This document shows positions 33,301 to 42,615 of a stretch of DNA of 64,000 nucleotides, in pieces (position 1 is the stretch's first letter; the number at the start of each line of letters is the position of its first letter). Source of the stretch: Roseateles_B sp041912595 (GTDB lineage: Bacteria; Pseudomonadota; Gammaproteobacteria; Burkholderiales; Burkholderiaceae_C). Below the pieces are notes generated by a model. That model made no database searches and was not told the DNA's origin. It saw only the letters and a program-made list of their open reading frames with translations. Location of the stretch: positions 48,410 through 112,409 of the forward strand of contig JAYRMR010000009.1 in the NCBI GenBank assembly GCA_041912595.1, written 5' to 3'. The position numbers were made by a program, and so were the translations under genes.

Positions 33301-34470
33301 ATGAGTGACCTCGTCACGCTCGACCTGCTCCCCATCCCTGCTTCACTGAGCGGTAGTGCTGGCCGCAACCGCGGCGCCGGCCGCGCGCAGATCTCGGCGG
33401 CTGATGACCGCTCCGCGGTGCTGGCCTGGCTGGCGCGCTACTCCGACTCGCCGCGCACGCTAGCCGCTTATCGCAAGGAAGCCGAGCGGCTGCTGCTCTG
33501 GTGCGTGTACCAGCGTGGCGCGGCGCTGTCCGACCTGGTCCACGAGGACCTGTTGCTCTACCAGCGCTTCCTCGCCGACCCGCAGCCGGCCGAGCGATGG
33601 GTTATGGCACCTGGCCAGAAGCCGCCGCGCAGCTCGAGCCGATGGCGGCCGTTCGCCGGACCACTCTCGGCATCCAGCCAGCGCCAGGCGCTGTCGATCC
33701 TGAACGGGCTGCTCAATTGGCTGGTCGAGGCCGGCTACCTGGCCGGCAACCCGTTGGCGCTGAGTCGCCGCAAGGCCCGCGCGCGGGCGCCGCGCGTGAG
33801 TCGCTTCCTCCCGGTCGAACACTGGACCGAGGTCAAGGCCGCGATCGAGGCCATGCCTACCGGAACGCCGCGCCAGTCAGCCCACGCCGCGCGCAGCCGC
33901 TGGCTCTTCTCCCTGCTGTATCTCGCTGGGCTGCGTGTGTCCGAAGTCTGCGGCACGACCATGGGCAGCTTCTTCTCGCGGCGCAGCGCCGATGGCAGGG
34001 AGCGCTGGTGGGTCGAGGTCACCGGCAAGGGCGACAAGACCCGGCTCGTGCCGGCGACCGACGAGCTGATGACGGAGCTCATGCGGTATCGCAAGGCGTT
34101 GGGCCTCAAGCCTCTGCCTCTCGAGGGCGAGGATCTGCCTGCGCTGATGCCGCTGATCGGGCCGGCCGCGCCCATGGCGCGCAGCGCGGTCCATGAGATC
34201 GTCAAGGATGTCGTACGCGAGGCGGCGGCCCGGCTGCGCGCGCGAGGCCTCGAGTGCGAGGCTGCCGCTGCGCACATCGAGAAGGCGTCTACGCATTGGC
34301 TGCGGCACACCGCGGGCTCTCACCAGAGCGACCGCATGGATCTCAAGAACGTACGGGACAACCTGGGCCACGAGAACATTGCGACGACCAGCGTCTACGT
34401 GCACACGGCCGACGACACCCGGCATGATGCGACATCGGATGCCCACCGCGTGGACTGGCGCACGCCGTAG
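33301..34470 (+). CDS. tnpS: cointegrate resolution recombinase S (tyrosine recombinase, inner transposon)
   Basis: Phage-integrase-family recombinase (389 aa). The core-binding domain spans about residues 30-140 (LAWLARYSDSPRTLAAYRKE). The catalytic domain contains Arg in AGLRVSEVCG, Lys in VTGKGDKTRLVP, HxxR in THWLRHTAGS, His in NLGHENIATT and Tyr in SVYVHT. All catalytic residues are present. The ATG at 33301 is chosen; the upstream extension enters the resolution site. It ends just before a convergent hypothetical gene. Confidence 0.94.
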   Translation: MSDLVTLDLLPIPASLSGSAGRNRGAGRAQISAADDRSAVLAWLARYSDSPRTLAAYRKEAERLLLWCVYQRGAALSDLVHEDLLLYQRFLADPQPAERWVMAPGQKPPRSSSRWRPFAGPLSASSQRQALSILNGLLNWLVEAGYLAGNPLALSRRKARARAPRVSRFLPVEHWTEVKAAIEAMPTGTPRQSAHAARSRWLFSLLYLAGLRVSEVCGTTMGSFFSRRSADGRERWWVEVTGKGDKTRLVPATDELMTELMRYRKALGLKPLPLEGEDLPALMPLIGPAAPMARSAVHEIVKDVVREAAARLRARGLECEAAAAHIEKASTHWLRHTAGSHQSDRMDLKNVRDNLGHENIATTSVYVHTADDTRHDATSDAHRVDWRTP

Positions 34471-34485
34471 GACGTCGGCGAAGGG

Positions 34486-35325
34486 CTACCCTAGATCATC
34501 CTCATAGAACTCGGCTTGATGCCAAATGAGCGCAAGCAGAAGCAGTTCACCAGCATCGGCCATCGTCCGAAGGCTGTCGAGGTTGTCCTCACCAGATGCC
34601 CGCTGCGTCGAGCTGTAGCGGTAAGTGACGCGCGCAGGCAGCCCCCCACCGGTGCGATAGACCACGTAGCCGTCGTCATCGACCTTGATCGACGCAACGG
34701 ACATTGGATCGCGAGAGTCCATGTCAATGGCCGAAACGTGCGTTCTTACGCGCAGCACCAGATGGCGGAGGCGCGTGAACTCGGATTTGCTCCACATCAC
34801 AACCATTCGCTCAGCCTGGAGACGGATGACGGTCGCATGCTCGACCGGCTTGATGGGATACCTGGCGCCAAACAGCACCATGTCGCGCAATGTCTTGAGG
34901 TCGCTTTTGTCCTGTGCAGATGCATTGAAAGCGACCGCCTTCGCCAGCTTCTTGAAATCGTGGCCGTAGTTCAGCCTGACGTCGCGGTCGAACAATGGCT
35001 CGGGACATCCTGCATACAGCTTCGTCAAGCCTGCCTTGAGATACATCTCGAGGGCATACCCCAACAACAAGACGGAGGCCTTGGGCAGCCCCTCTAGCTC
35101 CGCCCAGGTTTTGCCTCGGGGTGTCCAGTTGCTGGCCGGAGTCAATGCTCGCGTGAGCTTGCGCCGCTTGACCACCCATGTCGCGCGCATCGCTTTCGCT
35201 GAGACGAGCAGATGGTCGCCCTCCTTGATCCATGCGGTCGCAGCGAACTGCCCCTCGCTCCTGTAGGTCAGCACTCGGACCCGGGGCTTGGGGCCAGGCG
35301 TGGCAGTGGGAGAGTCGGTTGCCAT
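34486..35325 (-). CDS. unknown cargo protein with HEPN-like helices
   Basis: I cannot assign a function (279 aa from ATG 35325; a GTG start 14 codons upstream is possible). The central stretch SVLLLGYALEMYLKAGLTKL followed by YGHDFKKLAKAVAF resembles HEPN-superfamily helices (YALExxLKA...H-x-L), known from toxin and defence proteins. The remainder includes a strand-rich C-terminus (KVDDDGYVVYRTGGGLPARV). No membrane segment or signal is present. It converges on tnpS. A role in defence or nucleotide transfer is only a guess. Confidence 0.65.
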   Translation of the reverse strand: MATDSPTATPGPKPRVRVLTYRSEGQFAATAWIKEGDHLLVSAKAMRATWVVKRRKLTRALTPASNWTPRGKTWAELEGLPKASVLLLGYALEMYLKAGLTKLYAGCPEPLFDRDVRLNYGHDFKKLAKAVAFNASAQDKSDLKTLRDMVLFGARYPIKPVEHATVIRLQAERMVVMWSKSEFTRLRHLVLRVRTHVSAIDMDSRDPMSVASIKVDDDGYVVYRTGGGLPARVTYRYSSTQRASGEDNLDSLRTMADAGELLLLALIWHQAEFYEDDLG

Positions 35326-35437
35326 GGGCTCATTCTGGCCGATGCGTGGCGAAGCGCCGGCTGTCACGGATCTGTGTCTTCGCTTGTCGCACCGAGCAAT
35401 TTCGCGCGCGCGAAATTCAGCCGTCGCACGCCAAGTC

Positions 35438-36220
35438 CTACGCGTGCCGCCAGACCTTGACCGACGAGATCACCAAGATTGCGGCGAGCATCGGCAGCAG
35501 CACGCCGGAAGGCGCGACGCCGAGCAGCGCGCCGCCGATCGCCGCGCCCAACAGCGACCCGGCGGCCATGGTCAGCATGAAGCTCTTGTTCTGCTGCAGC
35601 ACCGCGAAGCTGCTGTCCTGGCTGTAGCGCAGGAAGCCGACGATCATCGTCGGCAGGCTGACGGCCAGCGACAGGCTGCCGGCGAGCTTGATGTCGGCGC
35701 CGAAGAGCAGCACCAGCGTCGGGATCAGCAGCTCGCCCCCGGCCACGCCCATCAGCGACGCCACGACGCCGATCGCGAAGCCGGTCAAGACGCCGGCGAC
35801 CTGCTGAGTCCAACTCGTGAGCATCGGCTCGCCGTGGCCCGGCAGCCAGTGCTCGGCGAGCAGCACGCCGGCGATCAGGATCAGCAGCACCGCGATCACG
35901 CGGTACAGCAACTGGTGCTTCATGCGCGTGGCCCAGCCCGCGCCAAGCCACGCCCCGAGCAGACTCCCGGCCAGCAGATTCAGCACGATCGAAGCATTGG
36001 CGATCACGGCATCGAAGGGCACGGCCTTCGTCCGGAAGACCAGCGCCGCGGCTACTACAACCAGACTCGTGGCTTTGTTGAGAATCACCGCATGTAGCGC
36101 AGCGAAGCCGAAGAGCCCGATCAGCAGCGGTAGCCGGAACTCGGCCCCGCCCAGGCCGATCAGCCCGCCCAGGGTGCCGATGCCACAGCCGGCGACGAAG
36201 GCTTGCCCCAGGCGACTCAT
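35438..36220 (-). CDS. TauE/SafE-family anion exporter (transposon-borne copy)
   Basis: Eight-TM permease (260 aa). It shares long identical stretches with the tauE gene of the host mod operon, such as GTLGGLIGLGGAEFRLP, SLMGVAGGELLIPTLVLLFG and KLAGSLSLAVSLPTM. Start ATG 36220 has GGAGAG upstream. It overlaps a TOBE-domain remnant by ATGA, the same coupling as modC-tauE outside the transposon. It was probably captured from another organism's mod locus. Confidence 0.88.
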   Translation of the reverse strand: MSRLGQAFVAGCGIGTLGGLIGLGGAEFRLPLLIGLFGFAALHAVILNKATSLVVVAAALVFRTKAVPFDAVIANASIVLNLLAGSLLGAWLGAGWATRMKHQLLYRVIAVLLILIAGVLLAEHWLPGHGEPMLTSWTQQVAGVLTGFAIGVVASLMGVAGGELLIPTLVLLFGADIKLAGSLSLAVSLPTMIVGFLRYSQDSSFAVLQQNKSFMLTMAAGSLLGAAIGGALLGVAPSGVLLPMLAAILVISSVKVWRHA

Positions 36221-36399
36221 GAAGTCTCTCCAGGCGTGATGCGGATGCTCTCGCCGCGCAGGCGCACACGCAGGCGACGCCCCGGCTCGACCCCGTGCCG
36301 TGAGGCATTCACCGGCGGCACCGTCATCACGAGTGGGGCAGACGGATACTCGATCGGCCGCAGGATGACCTGCACGAGTTCCAACGACAGCTTTTTCAT
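36217..36399 (-). pseudogene. modC TOBE-domain remnant
   Basis: Sixty codons matching the very end of ModC: LVMTVPPVNASRHGVEPGRR corresponds to LLMQVPPGTAARYGVAPGAR in the intact modC. The ATPase domain is absent. It has a start codon of its own, so a small molybdate-binding TOBE peptide is possible, but truncation during capture is simpler. Confidence 0.7.
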
Positions 36400-36623
36400 C
36401 CCGCCAATGCTCGCATGCGCCGCGACTGGAACGCCCCGTCTCGCGACACGTTGCCCCGATCACCTAGCAAAAGGACCACTCGTTGCTGAAGCCAGGCTCG
36501 GTCGGATTTCGCGCGCGCCAAACTTGATAGAGGAACCAGCTTGGCCTGGTGATGAAGGCCCAGCTTCGCTGAAGAACTCCCGCAACGTGCTCCGGTTGCG
36601 CCACGACACCAGTCCAACGCACC
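36400..36623. other. non-coding gap with third copy of the 16-base repeat
   Basis: No gene is visible. The inverse complement of GGGAGTTCTTCAGCGA lies at 36566-36581. This may mark an old junction between captured segments. Confidence 0.4.
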
Positions 36624-36962
36624 TCATCCGCGAGACGCCTCACCCTCTCGGAGCAACTGCAGCAGATGATCCGCCGCAACCATGACCGCGGCCAACTGGC
36701 GCCAGTCGTACACACGATCGCCCGACCGGATGTTGGCGTCGACCGCAACGCTGAGGCCAACGGGCAGCTTCAGGTCCGAGGCCTCGGCCAGTGGATCCGA
36801 GAGCAATCGGTCCAGATCGGCGAGCTGGTTCTGCGCAAACTCGAGAAGTGTGGCCTGCATGTAGCGCTGCTCCACCGGCTCCGCCTCTGGGACCAGGCAA
36901 CGCGACGAGCCCGGGACAACGTAGGCACGGATCGTCTCAGCGGCTTCCCGCAAGGGGTCCAT
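36624..36962 (-). CDS. small hypothetical protein
   Basis: Unrecognised, 112 aa, acidic and probably helical: LLEFAQNQLADLDRLLSDPL followed by GLSVAVDANIRSGDRVYDWR. ATG 36962 is preceded by AGGAGG at six bases, which makes translation likely. It may be co-transcribed with the DUF2971-like gene upstream (57 bp gap). Confidence 0.6.
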   Translation of the reverse strand: MDPLREAAETIRAYVVPGSSRCLVPEAEPVEQRYMQATLLEFAQNQLADLDRLLSDPLAEASDLKLPVGLSVAVDANIRSGDRVYDWRQLAAVMVAADHLLQLLREGEASRG

Positions 36963-37019
36963 GGCATCCTCCTCCTGCAAATAGCGCGCGCCATCGGCGC
37001 TGTCTTGGCACCCGCGCCG

Positions 37020-37802
37020 CTACCCGGCCTTCGGGTGAAAAACCGTGTCGAAGCAAGACTGCTCCACCATGCATTCCAGATGCAGCGCTGATTTGAACAC
37101 CTGCTCGATCTCATTCGCCTGCCACGGGCTCAGGTAGGGATCGATGAGAACCCCCCGGATATCTGCGGCCGAAAAGCCGCGCACCGTGATGAAACTCTCC
37201 TTGGGCGGCGTGGACGGAAAGAGGCAGATGCGAAGTTCGTTCTCGAACGCGAATCCGGCGCGCTTCATCATCAGGGCGCGCATGGCATGCCGGCTCTTCT
37301 TCTCCTCGTCGAGGACCTCCTTGAAGTCCGAGACCTCTTGGCGGATGTCCCTTGCGTCCATGTAGCGGACCCGCCCAACATAGATCTTCCCCTCGACGCC
37401 CCAATCCGCGGCGTCGAGCTGAAGCAGCAGGTCACGAAGTCGCCAGCTCAGGCGGACCAGGCCGCCCGAGGTCGAGTACGTGCGCCACATCGCCTCTGAC
37501 GAATACTCGAACGACACGCACTTCACGAAGCCCGGCATGGCCGCGAACGCGGCTTGCTCGGCAAACAGCTCCTTGGCGACATGCTTCTCGTAGATGTCGG
37601 GCCAAGCGGTGGGTCGCGACAACGACCAGCAACCGCTGCGCACGAGCATGAAAGCCTCCGCGAGCGTGCAGTAGCGATAGACCTTGCTGCACTCGTCGCC
37701 GAACAGATCGGGCTCGACGTACAGCCGATTGCCGAACTTCTGCCACCCGATGTCGTCCGGCAAAGGCGCGTAAAGCGGCGAACGAGCGTAGGAATTGCCC
37801 AT
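37020..37802 (-). CDS. DUF2971-like protein
   Basis: Soluble protein (260 aa) of a type common in defence islands and accessory genomes. The family pattern is visible in VYRYCTLAEAFMLVRSGCWS (K-Y-x-S-like start), FVKCVSFEYSSEAMWRTYS and the acidic signature AFENELRICLFPS. It ends with a DPYLSPWQANEIEQV segment. Function is not established. It lies upstream of the 112-aa gene on the same strand. Confidence 0.75.
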   Translation of the reverse strand: MGNSYARSPLYAPLPDDIGWQKFGNRLYVEPDLFGDECSKVYRYCTLAEAFMLVRSGCWSLSRPTAWPDIYEKHVAKELFAEQAAFAAMPGFVKCVSFEYSSEAMWRTYSTSGGLVRLSWRLRDLLLQLDAADWGVEGKIYVGRVRYMDARDIRQEVSDFKEVLDEEKKSRHAMRALMMKRAGFAFENELRICLFPSTPPKESFITVRGFSAADIRGVLIDPYLSPWQANEIEQVFKSALHLECMVEQSCFDTVFHPKAG

Positions 37803-37930
37803 AGGTCACCTCGAACTCTTGGTGTCTCTTCGGACCGGGCGTACCTCCCGCCCAAGGGCAAAGTTTAGCGATGCACCTACATGGCGTGTGCGAGGTTTGC
37901 GCTACGCGCCGTCGCCAGCGCCCGCGCTAT

Positions 37931-38986
37931 TCAATGCCGGTGCACGTGGTGCGCATCCGGTACATGCGCATGAGCGTGTCGCTTGGGCTCATGCCGATGC
38001 CAGTGGCTGTGCGATCCCGTGGGCATCGGGTCGTGGTCATGGTCGTGGTGCCCATCGTCGTGGCGGTGAGCATGCTCATGTTCGAGCGCTTCGTGTTCAT
38101 GCTCGTGGGCGTGCGTCTCGGCCAGGTGGACGATGACCCCGGCGAGCATCAACATGCCGCCGACGGCCATGCCAAAGCCGGCGGCGCGATCGCCGAACGC
38201 AAAGGCCACCAGCGCTCCGATGAACGGCGCAAAGGCAAAGACGGACCCCGTTCGCGAGGCCCCGAACGCGCGTTGCGCGAGCAGGTAGAAGCGCAGGCTC
38301 AAGCCGTAGCCGGTCGCGCCGACGGCCAGCAGACCCAACGCAGCACCGATGCTTGGTCGAGGTTCGCCGGCGAGCACGGCCAGCGCGGCCGTCGCCAGCA
38401 CACCCAGCGCTGCCTTGGCCAGCACCACCTGTCCCGGATCGCGCTCAGCCAGCGCGCGCGACAGCGTGTTGTCGACACCCCAGGCGGCGGTCGCCGCGAG
38501 CACCGCCAGCAGGCCAAGCAACTGATCGCCGCCGCTGCGGCCCTGGTCCACCACGAGCGCGATGCCACCGGCGAGCAGCAGCGCCATCGCTGCAGCGACG
38601 CGCCGGTCGACCGTCTCCCCATACAGGCGCCATGCCAGGCCCGCCGTGAACAGCGCCTCGAGCGTCAGCATCAGCGAGGCGCCCATGCCGCTCGTGCGCT
38701 GCAGTCCCCAGGCCAGCGCGACGGGGCCAACGACCGCGCCGAAGAACGCCACAGCACCGAGCCGCGGCCCATCCGAGCGCAGCAGCCGCGCCTCGCGCTC
38801 GACCGGCCGACGCAGCAGCGCGCCGACGAGGGCAGCGCCCGCATACAGCAGCGCTGCCGTCGTGAACGGGCCGAGGCCGGCGCCGAGCTGTTGCACGAGC
38901 GGCGTGCTGACGCCGAACAGTGTGGCGGCCAGCAGCGCGAGCAGGCCGCCTTTGAGCGCCGGGAGATGCGAGGCGGGAGCAGGCAT
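37931..38986 (-). CDS. EamA-family transporter with a His-rich C-terminal tail
   Basis: Ten-TM DMT-type permease (351 aa) built of two EamA repeats (first from LLALLAATLFGVSTPLVQQL, second from LLGLLAVLAATAAWGVDNTL). The last 60 or so residues are packed with His and acidic residues (HAHEHEHEALEHEHAHRHDD), a typical metal-binding tail. It is 10 bp downstream of a small periplasmic protein gene at the end of the RND operon. I infer a role in metal export or tolerance; the metal is unknown. Confidence 0.85.
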   Translation of the reverse strand: MPAPASHLPALKGGLLALLAATLFGVSTPLVQQLGAGLGPFTTAALLYAGAALVGALLRRPVEREARLLRSDGPRLGAVAFFGAVVGPVALAWGLQRTSGMGASLMLTLEALFTAGLAWRLYGETVDRRVAAAMALLLAGGIALVVDQGRSGGDQLLGLLAVLAATAAWGVDNTLSRALAERDPGQVVLAKAALGVLATAALAVLAGEPRPSIGAALGLLAVGATGYGLSLRFYLLAQRAFGASRTGSVFAFAPFIGALVAFAFGDRAAGFGMAVGGMLMLAGVIVHLAETHAHEHEHEALEHEHAHRHDDGHHDHDHDPMPTGSHSHWHRHEPKRHAHAHVPDAHHVHRH

Positions 38987-38996
38987 GGCGCGTCGC

Positions 38997-39377
38997 TTAC
39001 TTGACGGTGAAGCGCACGGTCGCGGTCTTGCCCTCGACGTTGTTCAGGACGGCCACGATCTTGGCGCCGCTGGCGATCTTGATGCCCTCGGCGCGCAGCT
39101 TGTTGTCGCCGGCCGCCTTGACCTCGGCTTCGGACTTCTTGTCGCCTTGCAGCACGGTCAGCTTGCCCGAGATGCCGGTCGAGGACATCGGCTCGTCATG
39201 GTCGACCAGGTAGATCGTCGCGCCATTGGCGTCGACCACCAACTCGAAGTTCACGTCGTTGGCGACCTGGACGATGCCGCCGTGCTGCGGCTTGCCGGCG
39301 CCGTGCGCCATTGCCGTGTTCAGCGCGAGCGCGCTCAGGGCCAGCGCGGCGGCTTGGATCAGATGCTTGGTCTTCAT
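38997..39377 (-). CDS. small periplasmic protein of the metal-efflux operon
   Basis: 126 aa with a clear signal peptide (MKTKHLIQAAALALSALALN, then AMA-H). The mature part starts HGAGKPQHGGIVQVANDVNF and is all-beta, ending in the strand ATVRFTVK. Similar small proteins are common beside heavy-metal RND genes. It likely binds metal or acts as a periplasmic sensor or chaperone, by context only. Confidence 0.8.
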   Translation of the reverse strand: MKTKHLIQAAALALSALALNTAMAHGAGKPQHGGIVQVANDVNFELVVDANGATIYLVDHDEPMSSTGISGKLTVLQGDKKSEAEVKAAGDNKLRAEGIKIASGAKIVAVLNNVEGKTATVRFTVK

Positions 39378-39444
39378 GTTTGCGTTCTCTTTCGTTGAGG
39401 TGCGGTGCGCTTGAGGGCGGCACCGCGCGTGCCCATGGTTTCGA

Positions 39445-42400
39445 TCAGAAGGCTTCCTGCAGCGGCGCGGCGGATCCGCTCATGGCTTCGGTGTCGTCGC
39501 GCAGCAGCCGCTCGGTCGCCGCGCGGCCGAAGCGCCAGAACAGCAGCGGCGTCAGCACGGTGTCGAGCAGGGTCGAACTGATCAGCCCGCCGAAGATCAC
39601 GACGGCGACCGGGTGCAGGATCTCCTTGCCCGGCGCGTCGCCGGCCAACAGCAGCGGCGTCAGCGCGAAAGCGGCGACGAGTGCCGTCATCAGCACCGGC
39701 GTCAGCCGCTCGAGCGAGCCGCGCACGATCATGGTCTGGCCGAAGGTCTCGCCCTCGAAGCGGCACAGGTTGATGTAGTGGCTGATCTTGAGGATGCCGT
39801 TGCGCGTGGCGATACCGGCCAGCGTGATGAAGCCGACCATCGTCGCAACCGACAGGCTTGCGCCGGCCAGCCACATCGCCACCACGCTTCCAATCAACGC
39901 CAGCGGGATGTTGGCCATGATGACCGCGGCCAGCACCGCTGATCGATAGCGCGAATACAGCACCAGGAAGATCATCGCCAACGAGACGAGCGACAGCCCG
40001 ACGATCAACCGGGTCGCCTGCTCCTGCGCCTGGAACTGTCCCTCGAGGCTGATGAAGCTGCCGCTGGGCAGTCCGGTCGCGGCGATCGCCTCGCGGATGT
40101 CGCCGATCACGCGGCCCATGTCCGAGCCGTCGGTGTTCGCGTAGACGACGATGCGCCGGCGGCCGTTTTCGCGACCGATCTGATTCGGGCCGTCGGTCTC
40201 CTCGACCGTCGCGAAGCTCGACACCGGCAGCCGGCCCGACGGCGTGTCGACGAGCGTGCGCGCCAGGTCGAGCGGTCCACGCTTGTCGTCCGGCAGGCGC
40301 AGGACCAGCTCGTAGCGACGCGCGCCGTCGACGAGTTGCGCGCCATGGGCACCGTCCGTCAGCGCCTGCAGGATGCGGATCGCCTCGCCCGGCGCGAGAC
40401 CGGTCTGGGCGAGCCGCTGCTGGTCAAGGCGAACCGTCACCTGCGGAATCAGCACCTGCTTTTCGACGGTCAGGTCGACGAGGCCCTGGACGCCGGACAA
40501 CTGCTGGCGCATCTGCTCGGCGAGGCCGCGCAAGGTGTCGGTGTCGTCGCCGTAGATCTTGACCGCGATCTGCGCGCGCACGCCGGACAGCAGGTGATCG
40601 AGCCGGTGCGAGATCGGCTGGCCGATCGCGACCTGGGCGGGCAGCGAGGCGAGCTGTGCGCGGATCTGCGCCATCACCGCTTCGCGGTCGATGGGCTTGC
40701 CGTCCGCGCCGCGTGTGCGCTTGAGGTCCACGTCGATCTCGGCGGAATGCACCCCCTCGGCATGTTCGTCGAGCTCGGCGCGACCCGTGCGGCGGCCGAC
40801 CTGCGTGACGCCGGGCACCTCGCCGATCAGCTTCTCCGCGATGGCGCCCATGCGGTTGGCCTCGGCCAGCGAGGTTCCCGGGTTGAACATCAGCGAGAGC
40901 ACGAGCGAGCCCTCGTTGAAGGCTGGCAGGAACGCGCGCGGGAAGAACGGCACGCTGGCGGCGGCGGCTGCGATCGCAAGGACCGCGACGCCGATCAGCA
41001 GACGCGCGCGCGGGAACGACCAGGCGAGCAGCCGAGCGTCCCAGCGCTTCAGACGCGCGACCAGCGGGCTGTCGCCATGACCGAGCCGCTTCATGCGCGG
41101 CAGCAGCAGGCTGCACAGCGCCGGCGTCACCGTCATCGACACGAGCATCGAGGCCAGGATCGACACGATGTAGGCGATGCCCAGCGGCGCAAAGAGCCGC
41201 CCCTCGATGCCCGGCAGCGCGAACAGCGGCACGAACACGAGCACGACGATGACGGTCGCATAGACGATGCCCGAGCGGACCTCGACGCTGGCGCGGCGGA
41301 TCACCTCGAGCAGCGGCAGCGGCAGCGCCGCGACGCGGTTCTCCTTGAGCCGGCGCAGGATGTTCTCGACGTCGACGACCGCATCGTCGACGAGTTCACC
41401 GATCGCGATCGCCAGACCGCCCAGCGTCATGACGTTGATCGACTGGTCGAGCAGCTTGAACACGAGCGCCGTCACGGCCAGCGACAGCGGGATCGCCAGC
41501 AGCGAGATCAAGGTCGTGCGCGCCGACAGCAGGAAGGCAAACAGCACGATCGCGACCATCACGGCGCCATCGCGCAACGCCTCGGTCACGTTGCCGATCG
41601 AGCTCTCGATGAAGTCGGCCTGGCGGAACAGCACCTTCGGCGCGTCGAGACCGCGCGGCAGACCCGGCTTGAGTTCTTCGAGTGCCCGCTCGATCTGCTT
41701 GCTCAGCTTGACGGTGTCGGCCGAGGGTTGCTTCTGCACGCTGACGATGACGGCGGGCGCGCCCTGGTAGCCCGCGTCGCCGCGCTTGAGCCCCGGCGCG
41801 AAGCGGACCTGGGCGACCTGCTCGAGGCGGACGGCGCGGCCGTCCTTCCATGCCACCGCGATGCCCTGCAGGTCCTCGACCTTGTTGGTGCGGCCCAGAT
41901 GCCGGATCAGGTACTCGCGGCTGTTGATGTCGATGAAGCCGCCGCCGGCATTGCCGGCAAAGCCGCGCAGCGCTTGTTCGACCTGGGTCAGGCTGATGCC
42001 GAGCTGTGCCATCCGGGCCGGATCCGGCTCGACGCGCAGCTGTCGCACATCGCCGCCGATCGGGATCACCTGCGACACACCGGCGATGGCCAGCAATCGC
42101 GGCCGCAACACGAAGTCCGCGTACTCGCGCGCCTGCATGGGGGACGCAGCGTCCTTGCCGCCGGCCAGCGGCAGCGCGATCAGCATCACCTCACCCATGA
42201 TCGACGACACCGGCCCCATCACCGGCGTGATGTCGTCGGGCAACTGGCCGCGCAGCTGCGCCAGGCGCTCGGCCACGAGCTGGCGGTTGCGATAGACGTC
42301 GGTGCCCCAGTCGAACTCCGCGTAGACGATCGACAGGCCCACGCCCGAGGTCGAGCGCACGCGCGTAATGCCGGGCATGCCGTTGAGCGCGGTCTCGATC

Positions 42401-42603
42401 GGGAACGAGACGAGCTGTTCGACTTCCTCGGGCGCCATGCCGCCGGCCTCGGTCAGCACCGTGACCAGCGGCTTGTTAAGGTCGGGAAACACATCGACTG
42501 GCGTGCGCCAGGCGGTGATGCCGCCATAGACGAGCAGCAGCGCGGCGAAGGCCAGCACGAAGAGCCGGTTCTGCAGGCTGTATCGGACGATCCAGTTGAA
42601 CAT
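39445..42603 (-). CDS. heavy-metal efflux RND transporter (CusA/CzcA family)
   Basis: Inner-membrane proton/metal antiporter (1052 aa). It has 12 TM helices and two large periplasmic loops, starting WIVRYSLQNRLFVLAFAALL. The TM4 motif that sorts this family reads AIGELVDDAVVDVENILRRL. This differs from both CzcA-like DFG-VDGA and CusA-like AMVDAA patterns, so the metal cannot be named safely. The GxNxxE-type region and the C-terminal FITLAGIATRNGILKISHYI are normal. It is 12 bp downstream of the adaptor gene and forms a tripartite pump with it and the outer-membrane factor. Confidence 0.95.
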   Translation of the reverse strand: MFNWIVRYSLQNRLFVLAFAALLLVYGGITAWRTPVDVFPDLNKPLVTVLTEAGGMAPEEVEQLVSFPIETALNGMPGITRVRSTSGVGLSIVYAEFDWGTDVYRNRQLVAERLAQLRGQLPDDITPVMGPVSSIMGEVMLIALPLAGGKDAASPMQAREYADFVLRPRLLAIAGVSQVIPIGGDVRQLRVEPDPARMAQLGISLTQVEQALRGFAGNAGGGFIDINSREYLIRHLGRTNKVEDLQGIAVAWKDGRAVRLEQVAQVRFAPGLKRGDAGYQGAPAVIVSVQKQPSADTVKLSKQIERALEELKPGLPRGLDAPKVLFRQADFIESSIGNVTEALRDGAVMVAIVLFAFLLSARTTLISLLAIPLSLAVTALVFKLLDQSINVMTLGGLAIAIGELVDDAVVDVENILRRLKENRVAALPLPLLEVIRRASVEVRSGIVYATVIVVLVFVPLFALPGIEGRLFAPLGIAYIVSILASMLVSMTVTPALCSLLLPRMKRLGHGDSPLVARLKRWDARLLAWSFPRARLLIGVAVLAIAAAAASVPFFPRAFLPAFNEGSLVLSLMFNPGTSLAEANRMGAIAEKLIGEVPGVTQVGRRTGRAELDEHAEGVHSAEIDVDLKRTRGADGKPIDREAVMAQIRAQLASLPAQVAIGQPISHRLDHLLSGVRAQIAVKIYGDDTDTLRGLAEQMRQQLSGVQGLVDLTVEKQVLIPQVTVRLDQQRLAQTGLAPGEAIRILQALTDGAHGAQLVDGARRYELVLRLPDDKRGPLDLARTLVDTPSGRLPVSSFATVEETDGPNQIGRENGRRRIVVYANTDGSDMGRVIGDIREAIAATGLPSGSFISLEGQFQAQEQATRLIVGLSLVSLAMIFLVLYSRYRSAVLAAVIMANIPLALIGSVVAMWLAGASLSVATMVGFITLAGIATRNGILKISHYINLCRFEGETFGQTMIVRGSLERLTPVLMTALVAAFALTPLLLAGDAPGKEILHPVAVVIFGGLISSTLLDTVLTPLLFWRFGRAATERLLRDDTEAMSGSAAPLQEAF

Positions 42604-42615
42604 GGTCGTCTCCGG

